Assembly: GCF_964036635.1 (NCBI RefSeq) | Contig: NZ_OZ038524.1 | Location: 1,035,501-1,099,500 of the forward strand | Reading direction: 5' to 3' | Length of the DNA stretch: 64,000 bases | Source: Tenacibaculum dicentrarchi | GTDB lineage: Bacteria > Bacteroidota > Bacteroidia > Flavobacteriales > Flavobacteriaceae | Part shown: positions 10,019 through 17,380 of the stretch, piece after piece | Layout: the number at the start of each line of letters is the position of its first letter | How positions within the stretch are numbered: the stretch's first letter is position 1 | Position numbers and translations under genes: made by a program | Notes under the pieces: model-generated | Seen by the model: only the letters and a program-made list of their open reading frames with translations | Told to the model about the DNA's origin: nothing | Databases searched by the model: none

Positions 10019-10315
10019 ATGAATTGGAAAATTCAGAAATTAAATGCTGGAGAAACTATTATTTCAAAAGAACCTGGTAATTCGATGTTACCACTATTAA
10101 AATCGAAACAACCCGTAAAATTACAACCTATTAATTGGGAAGCCTGCGAAGTTGGAGATATTGTTTATTGTAAAGTTCGTGGAAACTGCTTTACACATCT
10201 TGTAAAAGGTAAAAATGATAAAAGAGGATTACAAATAGGTAATAATCGTGGTAAAATAAATGGATGGACTAAAAATGTGTATGGAAAAATAGTAGAAATA
10301 CTAACAATGCCATAG
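10019..10315 (+). CDS. S24/S26-like small protein (LexA/signal-peptidase fold)
   Basis: This 98-aa protein contains GNSMLPLLKSKQPVKLQPIN, matching the Gly-x-Ser-Met segment with the serine nucleophile of the S24/S26 peptidase fold (here Ser22), then CEVGDIVYCKVRGNCFTHLV. Lys70 in HLVKGK sits about where the general-base lysine is expected. There is no N-terminal DNA-binding domain, signal peptide or membrane anchor, so it is neither a LexA-like repressor nor a signal peptidase of normal type. It lies between two RtcB genes. Stand-alone S24-like proteins are poorly characterised, and a proteolytic role in the RNA-repair response is only a guess. Confidence 0.75.
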   Translation: MNWKIQKLNAGETIISKEPGNSMLPLLKSKQPVKLQPINWEACEVGDIVYCKVRGNCFTHLVKGKNDKRGLQIGNNRGKINGWTKNVYGKIVEILTMP

Positions 10316-10395
10316 GCATTATTTTAAGACAACAACAATTGATAAGGCAGTAAGATGCTTTTATATTTTATAAATAAAAAACAAAAATTAAACCT

Positions 10396-10458
10396 ATGAA
10401 CTTATTCAAATCACATAAATCGGGCGCTAAACTGCGACTTTTTAAGTTGATGTTTTAG
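10396..10458 (+). CDS. Possible 20-aa leader peptide, unit 1
   Basis: ATG at 10396 opens a 20-codon frame (MNLFKSHKSGAKLRLFKLMF) ending in TAG, preceded by an A-rich leader. It is followed by the terminator at 10482-10518. The same arrangement recurs at 10827-10967, and the sequence just after the two terminators is related (TTTTTTTATGGA, then CCTGAATTT and AAAATAG). A basic short peptide ahead of a terminator suggests transcription attenuation. Coding is not proven, and the unit could equally be a small RNA. Confidence 0.4.
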   Translation: MNLFKSHKSGAKLRLFKLMF

Positions 10459-10481
10459 GTATATAACTTTTAAATAATAGT

Positions 10482-10518
10482 AAAAGCGTCCAAAATTAAT
10501 TTTTTGGACGCTTTTTTT
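10482..10518 (+). terminator. Strong rho-independent terminator after leader unit 1
   Basis: AAAAGCGTCCAAAA pairs with TTTTGGACGCTTTT and continues into a T tract of eight. Confidence 0.92.
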
Positions 10519-10689
10519 ATGGAAAATTTTATCCTGAATTTCTTCTTTTAAAATAGTCTAGTAAAAACATACATAACAAGGTATCAGTCTATTAAATAAT
10601 CTGCAAAAAGTGGAGAGGGAAACTAGTGTTTAATTTTAAATCACTTGCATCTAACTAATTGATTTTTAGATAGATAATATTAATTTTTG

Positions 10690-10721
10690 TTTGTGTGATT
10701 CAAAAAATCATTATAAGTTTG
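10690..10721 (+). promoter_or_regulatory. Bacteroidota-type promoter for leader unit 2 and the second rtcB
   Basis: TTTG at 10690-10693 is followed after 20 bp by TAAGTTTG at 10714-10721, an exact match to the TAnnTTTG -7 element. Transcription would begin near 10727, about 100 nt upstream of the leader ORF at 10827. Confidence 0.7.
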
Positions 10722-10826
10722 CACCGCAATTATGCAACAAAATAAATATTGAAATAAAACTTTTAGGAATCGTTAACTAATGATTTACCAACGAGAGGTT
10801 TTAATATTAAAAAAACGAAGTACAAT

Positions 10827-10913
10827 GTTTAAATATTCAAAAAATAAAAACATACAAAGAGAGCTAGGTTCTTTTTCTTGTTTACTTCGCGACTTTCTTC
10901 ATTATAAATAATA
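10827..10913 (+). CDS. Possible 28-aa leader peptide, unit 2
   Basis: ATG at 10827 opens a 28-codon frame (starting MFKYSKNKNIQRELGSFSCL, ending in HYK) that stops 19 nt before the terminator at 10932-10967. It lies between a good promoter (10690-10721) and the second rtcB (11082). Readthrough of that terminator is therefore needed to express rtcB from this promoter, a layout typical of leader-peptide attenuation such as found ahead of ribosome-protection and rRNA methylase genes. Coding is not proven. Confidence 0.45.
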
Positions 10914-10931
10914 AGCACTATTATATATATG

Positions 10932-10967
10932 AAAAGTCCGAAGTTTAAAAATTTCGGACTTTTTTTA
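10932..10967 (+). terminator. Terminator or attenuator ahead of the second rtcB
   Basis: AAAAGTCCGAA (10932-10942) pairs with TTCGGACTTTT (from 10953) and runs on into a T tract. It sits 115 bp upstream of the RtcB start and downstream of a promoter and short ORF, so it may work as an attenuator. Confidence 0.88.
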
Positions 10968-11081
10968 TGGAGTTTATTTCCTGAATTTTTTTCGAAGTTT
11001 ATATTTCTATTCAAAATAGAAAACTATTAAAGAAATCAATCAAAAGTTGACTTCTAAATAAAAACATCTCAAAATTAAATA

Positions 11082-12473
11082 ATGGGAAATAAATTAAAAG
11101 GAAAAGACCTTATAAAATTAGGCTTTCCGAAGAATAATAGTATCAATATTGCATTGGGGCAAATAAATAGATATCGTAAAAAAGAAAAGAAAGAACGTAT
11201 TTTAGAAGAAGCTAAGGAGGTACTTTTATCGCCTGAAAAATTTCAAGGAAATGCAATTTGGGGAAAAGTGGTCGAAGGATTAATAAAACCTGTTGATGTA
11301 AAATTTCATCAACTAAAAAATACCCGAGCGCCTTTTTCTATTTATGGTGAAAATGAAATTGATGAGCTTGCAAAGTATCAATTATATGATGCCTTAAAAT
11401 TACCGATAGCCGTTCAAGGTGCTTTAATGCCCGATGCACACGCTGGTTATGGTTTGCCTATCGGTGGAGTTTTAGCTACAGAAAATGCTGTAATTCCGTA
11501 TGGCGTTGGCGTAGATATTGGTTGTAGAATGTGTTTAACGGTATATCCTGTAAAGGCTTCGTACTTAAAAGGAAAAGTATATCAGTTAGAAAATATATTA
11601 TCTGAACATACTAAATTCGGAATGTATGAAACTCATAATACAAAACACGACCATGAAATATTTGAACGTTCAGAATTTCAGGATATTCCGCTTTTAAAAC
11701 GCTTAAAAAATAAAGCATACAAACAATTAGGAACTTCGGGAGGAGGGAATCATTTTGTAGAATTTGGAATTGTAACAATTACAGATGAAAAAAATGAGTT
11801 CGGTTTACCACTTGGCGAATATGTTGGTTTATTAACGCATAGTGGAAGCCGTGGTTTAGGTGCAAATATCGCAAAACACTATACGTATTTAGCTACAAAG
11901 CAATGTCCATTACCAAAAAATGTGCAACATTTAGCCTGGTTAGATTTAAATACACACGATGGACAAGAATATTGGTTGGCAATGAATTTAGCTGGTGATT
12001 ATGCGAAAGCGTGTCATGATAATATTCATAAACGTATCGCAAAGTTGTTAGGAGCAAAGGCGATTGCTACAATTGAAAATCATCATAATTTTGCATGGAA
12101 AGAACAAATAAATGGACAGGAATTAATTGTGCATAGAAAAGGAGCTACTCCTGCAAATAAAGGACAATTAGGAATTATTCCTGGGTCGATGACTGCGCCA
12201 GGTTATATCGTTAGAGGTTTAGGAAATAGTGAAAGTTTAAATTCGGCTTCTCATGGTGCAGGGCGTTTGTTTTCTCGTAGAAAGTGTAAAGAGAAATTTA
12301 CAAAAAGCGAGGTGAAGCAACAGTTGAAAAATAATGGCGTGAGTCTTATTGGTGGCGGAGTTGATGAAGCACCGATGGCGTACAAAAATATTGAAAAAGT
12401 AATGAATAATCAACAAGAATTAGTTGAGGTGTTAGGAACATTTACACCGAAAATTGTAAGAATGGATAAATAA
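11082..12473 (+). CDS. rtcB2: RtcB-family RNA ligase paired with PrfH (second copy)
   Basis: This 463-aa protein has canonical RtcB motifs: ALMPDAHAGYGLPIGGVLA, the metal loop GVGVDIGCRM (Asp and Cys ligands), GTSGGGNHFVEFG, THSGSRGLGA, HHNFAW, HRKGATPANKG, and SHGAGRLFSR with the guanylylated-type His391. It lies one base ahead of prfH (stop ending 12473, ATG 12475), so the two are co-translated. In Enterobacteria the RtcB2-PrfH pair has been reported to repair ribosomes cleaved in the 16S decoding centre by colicin-E3-like toxins: PrfH frees the stalled peptide and RtcB reseals the rRNA. The pairing here supports the same role by inference. Confidence 0.93.
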   Translation: MGNKLKGKDLIKLGFPKNNSINIALGQINRYRKKEKKERILEEAKEVLLSPEKFQGNAIWGKVVEGLIKPVDVKFHQLKNTRAPFSIYGENEIDELAKYQLYDALKLPIAVQGALMPDAHAGYGLPIGGVLATENAVIPYGVGVDIGCRMCLTVYPVKASYLKGKVYQLENILSEHTKFGMYETHNTKHDHEIFERSEFQDIPLLKRLKNKAYKQLGTSGGGNHFVEFGIVTITDEKNEFGLPLGEYVGLLTHSGSRGLGANIAKHYTYLATKQCPLPKNVQHLAWLDLNTHDGQEYWLAMNLAGDYAKACHDNIHKRIAKLLGAKAIATIENHHNFAWKEQINGQELIVHRKGATPANKGQLGIIPGSMTAPGYIVRGLGNSESLNSASHGAGRLFSRRKCKEKFTKSEVKQQLKNNGVSLIGGGVDEAPMAYKNIEKVMNNQQELVEVLGTFTPKIVRMDK

Positions 12474-12474
12474 T

Positions 12475-13167
12475 ATGGACACAAAAATAATACAATTTAC
12501 TGCTGCAAAAGGTCCTGCTGAATGTGCATGGGTAGTTGCAAAAGTATTAAAAATGTTTTTAAAAGAATTGATGCGTACTAAATGTACGTATCAAATTCTT
12601 CATAAAGAGGATGGTATTGAAAACGGTACTGTACAATCAGTAAGTATCGAAATTAAAGGAAAAGAACTTGCCGTATTTTTAAAAGATTGGTTAGGAACTA
12701 TTCAATGGGTTGGAACATCTACAATTAGAAAATTTCATAAACGTAAAAATTGGTTTATTGGTTGTTACGAATTAGAGGAGTATCAGCAAAAAAAAATTAT
12801 TGATACTGAAATTAAATTTCAAGCAATTAGAAGTTCAGGTGCAGGTGGACAACACGTAAACAAAGTAAGTTCTGCTATAAGAGCAAAACATATACCAAGT
12901 GGTATTCAGGTTTTGGTGATGGATAGTCGTTCACAACATCAAAATAAAAAAATAGCAATTGAACGATTAAAAGAGAAAATTAAAGAGCATAGCACAATTG
13001 AATTAAAATCTGCTGTAAAAACGGCATGGAAAAATCATTTAGATTTAGAAAGAGGAAATCCTGTGCGTATCTTTGCAGGTACTGATTTTAAAAATCAAAA
13101 AAAGAAAACATCTTTTAAATCAAAAAGAAATCAGTTAAAAATTGATTTACGAAAACAAATAGAATAA
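12475..13167 (+). CDS. prfH: Peptide chain release factor H (rescue factor)
   Basis: This 230-aa protein has the class-I release factor catalytic loop in RSSGAGGQHVNKVSSAIR (GGQ at residues 124-126) but lacks the stop-codon-reading domain 2/4 architecture of RF1/RF2. That fits PrfH, slightly longer than the usual ~200 aa. The GGQ glutamine triggers peptidyl-tRNA hydrolysis in the ribosomal A site. The C-terminal region has the charged helix and basic tail found in RF-H proteins. It is translationally linked to the second RtcB, and such pairs are known for ribosome repair. No damage to key residues is seen. Confidence 0.92.
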   Translation: MDTKIIQFTAAKGPAECAWVVAKVLKMFLKELMRTKCTYQILHKEDGIENGTVQSVSIEIKGKELAVFLKDWLGTIQWVGTSTIRKFHKRKNWFIGCYELEEYQQKKIIDTEIKFQAIRSSGAGGQHVNKVSSAIRAKHIPSGIQVLVMDSRSQHQNKKIAIERLKEKIKEHSTIELKSAVKTAWKNHLDLERGNPVRIFAGTDFKNQKKKTSFKSKRNQLKIDLRKQIE

Positions 13168-13209
13168 TTAAAATAAGTTTTCTTTTAAAGAAATATAAAT
13201 AAGAAACAA

Positions 13210-13776
13210 ATGGGAATAGTACCAAATAACTACGTTTTTAAAGCATTAGATTCTTTTCATTACGATACAGAAGAAACTATGGAGGCTTTAAATTACGCCC
13301 TGTCTTATGATGCTGAAAATACCATGGCATTAACTTTAATGGGGCGTGTGTATAGTGAAAAATTATATGATTACACAGAAGCTATTTTATATTTTAAACA
13401 AGTATTAGCTATTAAAATTAATGCTTTTGAGGTATATGAACCTTTTATAAATGCACTATTATGGAATGAAGATATTAAAGAAGCTGAAGATTTTATAGAT
13501 TTTGCTTTAACTGTAAAAGGTGCTGATAAAGCTGTTTTATATGCTAAAAAATCAGTTTTGTATGAGAAATTAAAAAAATATAAAAAGGCTTTATATTTTA
13601 TTAACGAAGCAAAAGAACACACTTTTAATACGGCTTTTATGGAAATAATTATCGAACAAAAAAAACGTATTAAAGATAAGATGCCTAAAAAAAAGAAAAT
13701 AAAATCTGTTAAAAAAGAAACATCAAAAATAACAAAGAAAATTATAGAAGATAAAAATGAAGCACAATCGGAATAA
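13210..13776 (+). CDS. TPR-repeat protein
   Basis: This 188-aa soluble protein has tetratricopeptide-like helix pairs: ALNYALSYDAENTMALTLMG, AILYFKQVLAIKINAFEVYE, and ALYFINEAKEHTFNTAFMEI (roughly residues 25-145). A very lysine-rich tail follows (KKKKIKSVKKETSKITKK). TPRs mediate protein-protein contacts, and the basic tail could contact RNA or the ribosome. It sits between prfH and the TetM-like GTPase, 42 bp and 68 bp away, and is probably co-transcribed. I know of no named family for it in RtcB-PrfH loci, so its place in the response is inferred. Confidence 0.78.
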   Translation: MGIVPNNYVFKALDSFHYDTEETMEALNYALSYDAENTMALTLMGRVYSEKLYDYTEAILYFKQVLAIKINAFEVYEPFINALLWNEDIKEAEDFIDFALTVKGADKAVLYAKKSVLYEKLKKYKKALYFINEAKEHTFNTAFMEIIIEQKKRIKDKMPKKKKIKSVKKETSKITKKIIEDKNEAQSE

Positions 13777-13844
13777 TTAAAAAATAGTTTTAGGTATTAT
13801 GAAACTAAAATAATAAGTGCTTTTTAAAAATCACATCAAATTTA

Positions 13845-15872
13845 ATGAATAAACCAACTATAAATATTGGAGTTTTGGCGCATGTGGATGCAGGTAAAAC
13901 AACTTTAACAGAACATTTTTTATATAATTCAGGAGCAATTAGAACTCTTGGAAGTGTAGATAAAGGTTCAACAAGTACTGATAGCTTAGATATTGAAAAA
14001 GAACGTGGTATTTCTATAAAAGCTGCGACCACGTCATTTGATTGGAAAGGCGTTAAAATTAATTTAATTGATACACCTGGTCACGTTGATTTTTCGAGTG
14101 AAGTAGAGCGAGCACTCTGTGTTGTTGATGCTGTTGTTTTGGTTGTTTCTGCTGTAGAAGGCGTGCAAGCCCACACCTTAAATATTTGGGACTCCTTACA
14201 AGAATTACAAATTCCGACCATTATTTTTATCAATAAAATAGATAGGCAAGGAGCCGATGCCGAAATGGTAATTACGCAATTAGAAACCGATTTAAAAGTA
14301 AAACCTGTTGTGTTATACACTTCTGAAAATGATGGTTTGCTAGAGGCGAATATTTCGGCGATTTTTAATATTTCTTCGGATGATAAAGCAGTAGTGACAA
14401 CTTCAGATATCAGAGAAAAAACAATTGAACATTTAGTAGAGACGGACGAAAATTTACTAGTCTCTTTTTTAAATGATGAAAAAATAACTGATGAAACCTA
14501 CTTAAAAAGCATCCGAAATTTAACTATTGATGCAAAAATTACACCTGTTTATACAGGAATTGCTAAAAATAACTTGGGTGTAACCGAATTGTTAGATGGA
14601 ATTATCGCTTTTTGTCCGATATCAGAAAAAACAGAAATAGCATCATCAGAAAAAATAGCAGAAACAGCACTTTCAGCCTATGTTTTTAAGTTAGAACATC
14701 ATAAGGTTTTTGGGGCAATGGCACACGTAAAAGTTTTTTCAGGCGAATTATCTTCTAAAATAACGGTGTACAATTATACTCAGAAATTAGAAACAAAAAT
14801 AAATCAAACCAAGCAATTAGAACAAACAAAATATGTTGATAATATTGTTTTAAAAGCAGGCGATATTGGTGTAATTACAGGAGTTTTAGGAACAAAAGCA
14901 GGCGATGTTTTAGGAAACCCTTATAAAATACCTACACTTCCGCAATTGCATATTCCAGTGCTTACCGTTGAGGTTATTCCTGAAAAAAATGAAGATTATA
15001 ATGCCTTGGCACAAGCTTTAGAGCAATTAGATAGCGAAGATCCTTCGTTAAAATTCAAATGGTTTAAAGCAGAAAAAGAATTGCAATTGCTGTTAATGGG
15101 GCAGATGCAAATTGAAATATTAGCCCATGTTTTAAAAGAACGTTTTGATATTTCGGCAACTTTTACTAACCCACAAGTGGTGTATAAAGAAACCATCAGT
15201 AAAAAAGCCGAAGGTTATATTCGTTATTGGATGCCAAAACCTTGTTGGGCAATTATGACGTTTTTAATCGAGCCTGCGCCGTTAAATTCAGGGGTTAGTT
15301 ATAGTAGTATTGTTTCTCAAAATGATGTGCATATAAAATATCAAAACGAAATAGCCCGAACCATTCCAAAAGCATTGGCACAAGGAATTTTAGGTTGGGA
15401 GGTTACCGATGTAAAAATTACACTTATAAAAGGGCAAGACCATAATATACATTCTCGCCCTGGTGATTTTAATTTAGCAACTCCGATGGGGCTTATGCAA
15501 GGTTTAAAAAAGGGGGGAACGCATTTATTAGAACCAATTTTAAGTTTTGAAATAAAGGCAAATGAGACGTTATTAGGAAAAGTAGCCTCTGAATTAAGCA
15601 CCCGAAGAGCTACTTTTGATACGCCACAATTTTCAGGCGATACCTTTAGTTTAAAAGGAAAAATTCCTGTAGCTACTTCCTTAGATTTTAGCATTAAATT
15701 AAATACGATATCTAGCGGGAAATTACGCTTGCGTTTGCAATTTTCTGGCTATGATGTTTGCCCTAAAAATGAAGGAACACACCGAGATTATAAAGGCGTA
15801 AATCCACTAGATGAAGCCCAATGGATTTTACATAGACGTGGTGCTTATAAAGCAGATGAACGCGTAATGTAA
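13845..15872 (+). CDS. TetM/TetQ-like ribosomal protection GTPase
   Basis: This 675-aa EF-G-like translation GTPase has all nucleotide motifs: G1 AHVDAGKTTLTE (12-23), G2 RGISI, G3 DTPGHVDF, G4 NKIDRQG. EF-G domains II-V follow. The opening NIGVLAHVDAGKTTLTEHFL and overall length match ribosomal protection proteins (TetM, TetO, TetQ; about 640 aa) rather than EF-G itself (about 700 aa). These proteins bind the A-site side of the ribosome and dislodge bound tetracycline. Whether this one confers resistance cannot be judged. Its position at the end of an rtcB-prfH series suggests a native role in freeing or resetting damaged ribosomes. No truncation is seen. Confidence 0.88.
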   Translation: MNKPTINIGVLAHVDAGKTTLTEHFLYNSGAIRTLGSVDKGSTSTDSLDIEKERGISIKAATTSFDWKGVKINLIDTPGHVDFSSEVERALCVVDAVVLVVSAVEGVQAHTLNIWDSLQELQIPTIIFINKIDRQGADAEMVITQLETDLKVKPVVLYTSENDGLLEANISAIFNISSDDKAVVTTSDIREKTIEHLVETDENLLVSFLNDEKITDETYLKSIRNLTIDAKITPVYTGIAKNNLGVTELLDGIIAFCPISEKTEIASSEKIAETALSAYVFKLEHHKVFGAMAHVKVFSGELSSKITVYNYTQKLETKINQTKQLEQTKYVDNIVLKAGDIGVITGVLGTKAGDVLGNPYKIPTLPQLHIPVLTVEVIPEKNEDYNALAQALEQLDSEDPSLKFKWFKAEKELQLLLMGQMQIEILAHVLKERFDISATFTNPQVVYKETISKKAEGYIRYWMPKPCWAIMTFLIEPAPLNSGVSYSSIVSQNDVHIKYQNEIARTIPKALAQGILGWEVTDVKITLIKGQDHNIHSRPGDFNLATPMGLMQGLKKGGTHLLEPILSFEIKANETLLGKVASELSTRRATFDTPQFSGDTFSLKGKIPVATSLDFSIKLNTISSGKLRLRLQFSGYDVCPKNEGTHRDYKGVNPLDEAQWILHRRGAYKADERVM

Positions 15873-15915
15873 CGCCGTAATTTATCGCATTTTTCATATT
15901 TAAAAAAGTACAAGA

Positions 15916-16620
15916 CTACAAAGCAGTCAAATCTAAATTTAAAAAATTTAAAAGGGCTGTTTTGTTTTTAATATAAATGATTTTTTTAGGTATTGTAATC
16001 CAATTATTATCTTTAAAAATTTTAAGACTTCTCCCTAAGCTTTCTCGTGAGGTACCAATAACATTTGCCAAATCATCTCTAGTTAAATCAATACCGTTAT
16101 TTTGTTCTTTATCAGGGTTGAATTTATGGTCTAGTAATATTAAAAAAATTGCTAATCGGGCATTTTGATCTTTTTGAGCTAGCAAGGCAATTGTGTTTGC
16201 TAGCACCCCAAACTCATGGCTAATATTCTTGATGAAAGCTTCTTTAAGAGTCGGGATTTTGTGGAGTAACATTCTAAAGTTTTTTTCAGAAATAAAATTA
16301 AGAACCACATCGTCTAGCGCCTGACAAGAATCCTGATAACGCTCTTCGCCTAATAAAGCGTGGTATCCTAATAAATCACCTGCTGTATAAATATAAAATA
16401 TTTGATTATCGCCACTAAATCCTTTTTTAAATTTTTTAGCACGTCCTTCTTTAATTTGAAATATCCCTGTTGGAATCGCATTTTCAATAAATAAATCAGC
16501 ACCTTTTTTAATATGCCAAGGCTCTAAAACAGTCGCTAATAATTGTAAATCTTCTTTTCTTAAGCCCTCAAATAAGAGATTACTTTGGAAATCAAACTGT
16601 GTAAAAAAATTTTTCATCAT
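15916..16620 (-). CDS. Crp/Fnr-family transcriptional regulator
   Basis: This 234-aa protein has an N-terminal cyclic-nucleotide-binding-type beta-roll (about 15-130, with GLRKEDLQLLATVLEP and IYTAGDLLGYHALLG). A C-terminal Crp-type winged helix follows (about 165-215, with LTRDDLANVIGTSRESLGRS and LKIFKDNNWI). The conserved arginine/serine pair of cAMP binders is not evident, and no iron-sulfur cysteine set is visible, so the effector is unknown. It is divergent from the small secreted gene and the DabAB/SulP operon. Between them lies a near-perfect Crp-type palindrome (16658-16677) with a weaker copy 22 bp away, so it likely controls its own promoter and possibly the carbon-uptake genes. 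Confidence 0.9.
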   Translation of the reverse strand: MMKNFFTQFDFQSNLLFEGLRKEDLQLLATVLEPWHIKKGADLFIENAIPTGIFQIKEGRAKKFKKGFSGDNQIFYIYTAGDLLGYHALLGEERYQDSCQALDDVVLNFISEKNFRMLLHKIPTLKEAFIKNISHEFGVLANTIALLAQKDQNARLAIFLILLDHKFNPDKEQNNGIDLTRDDLANVIGTSRESLGRSLKIFKDNNWITIPKKIIYIKNKTALLNFLNLDLTAL

Positions 16621-16635
16621 TAAAATATATCAATA

Positions 16636-16677
16636 AATGTAATAAATGTTATTTTTAAATGTAATATTTGTTACATT
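16636..16677. promoter_or_regulatory. Two Crp/Fnr-type operators
   Basis: AATGTAA-TATTTG-TTACATT (16658-16677) is a perfect 7-6-7 inverted repeat. A weaker copy, AATGTAA-TAAATG-TTATTTT, starts 22 bp earlier at 16636, on the same helical face. Both lie within 60 bp of the Crp-family start at 16620. The half-site TGTAA fits the Crp/Fnr superfamily. Confidence 0.78.
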
Positions 16678-16708
16678 TGTACCTTGTTTAGTATTTTGTT
16701 TTTAGAGA

Positions 16709-17053
16709 GTGAATTTAAAATATATTATAATAGCGCTTGTTTTTTTTCTGATACCAGAGGTTTCGGAAGCGATGCTATTGGGTAATTTTATTCCTTGCAA
16801 TACTACTGAAAATTTAAGTAATAAATGGCTTGAAGAAGAAACTGAACTAGAAAGTGTATCGGCATTATCTGAAAAAAAAACAATAGAATCAGGAAGTTCT
16901 TCTGGTGGTGCTAATACTGTTTTTATAAAACCAAAAAATCCATTTATTTTTCACGATTATTATATTCCTCTTTTTATTGATTTTGAGTTTTGTGTTTTCA
17001 CCCCTAAAAATGCAAAGTATATTGAATATTGTTCGTTAAAAATTCCTTGTTAA
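16709..17053 (+). CDS. Small secreted protein of unknown function (GTG start)
   Basis: The 114-aa frame begins at GTG 16709 and opens with a clear signal peptide (NLKYIIIALVFFLIPEVSEA). The mature part is acidic then neutral and has several cysteines (for example NFIPCNTTE, DFEFCVFT, EYCSLKIPC), so it is probably periplasmic or surface-exposed. I recognise no domain. The serine/glycine stretch IESGSSSGGANTVFI is linker-like. No ATG lies nearby in frame, so the GTG start is the best choice. The operator pair at 16636-16677 is just upstream, so it may be a direct target of the divergent Crp-family regulator. It could be a marginal gene. Confidence 0.5.
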   Translation: MNLKYIIIALVFFLIPEVSEAMLLGNFIPCNTTENLSNKWLEEETELESVSALSEKKTIESGSSSGGANTVFIKPKNPFIFHDYYIPLFIDFEFCVFTPKNAKYIEYCSLKIPC

Positions 17054-17083
17054 TTCAAATTTTACATTCTTCTTATTTTTTTA

Positions 17084-17246
17084 GACCTGTTTAAATACTT
17101 TAAAAGTTAGGCTGAATTTATTTCAGCATCGCAATAAAGTAAAAAACTGCCACAAATCAGTATGTAAAACTGAAATAAAACCCCTTTGATGGTTCTGTTT
17201 TTTACTTTTAGGGATAATTTTTTTTAGATAAAATTTAAACAGGCTC
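17084..17246. mobile_element. MITE-like element with IS5-type ends
   Basis: The ends are GACCTGTTTAAATACTTT (17084-17101) and ATAAAATTTAAACAGGCTC (17228-17246), imperfect inverted repeats of each other. The second matches the end of the decayed IS5-family copy at 42448 (GAGCCTATTTAAATTTTAT). Inside are a hairpin, GCTGAATTTATTTCAGC (17111-17127), and the repeat core also found at 1060-1096. There is no reading frame. This fills most of the 327-bp gap before dabA. Confidence 0.65.
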
Positions 17247-17380
17247 TTAACCGCTTATCTTCTTAATTTTCATAATTTTTTGAATTTCAATACTTCAACT
17301 CCTTGTAACTTCTTTTAAATCATGGTGGTTGCTGGTGGTTTTTATAAAAATACATTGATTTTCAATATAAATACACAAAA

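Noticed and set aside
15001..15700. Minus-strand frames within the TetM-like gene
   Set aside because: They are shadows of a gene with all GTPase motifs on the plus strand.
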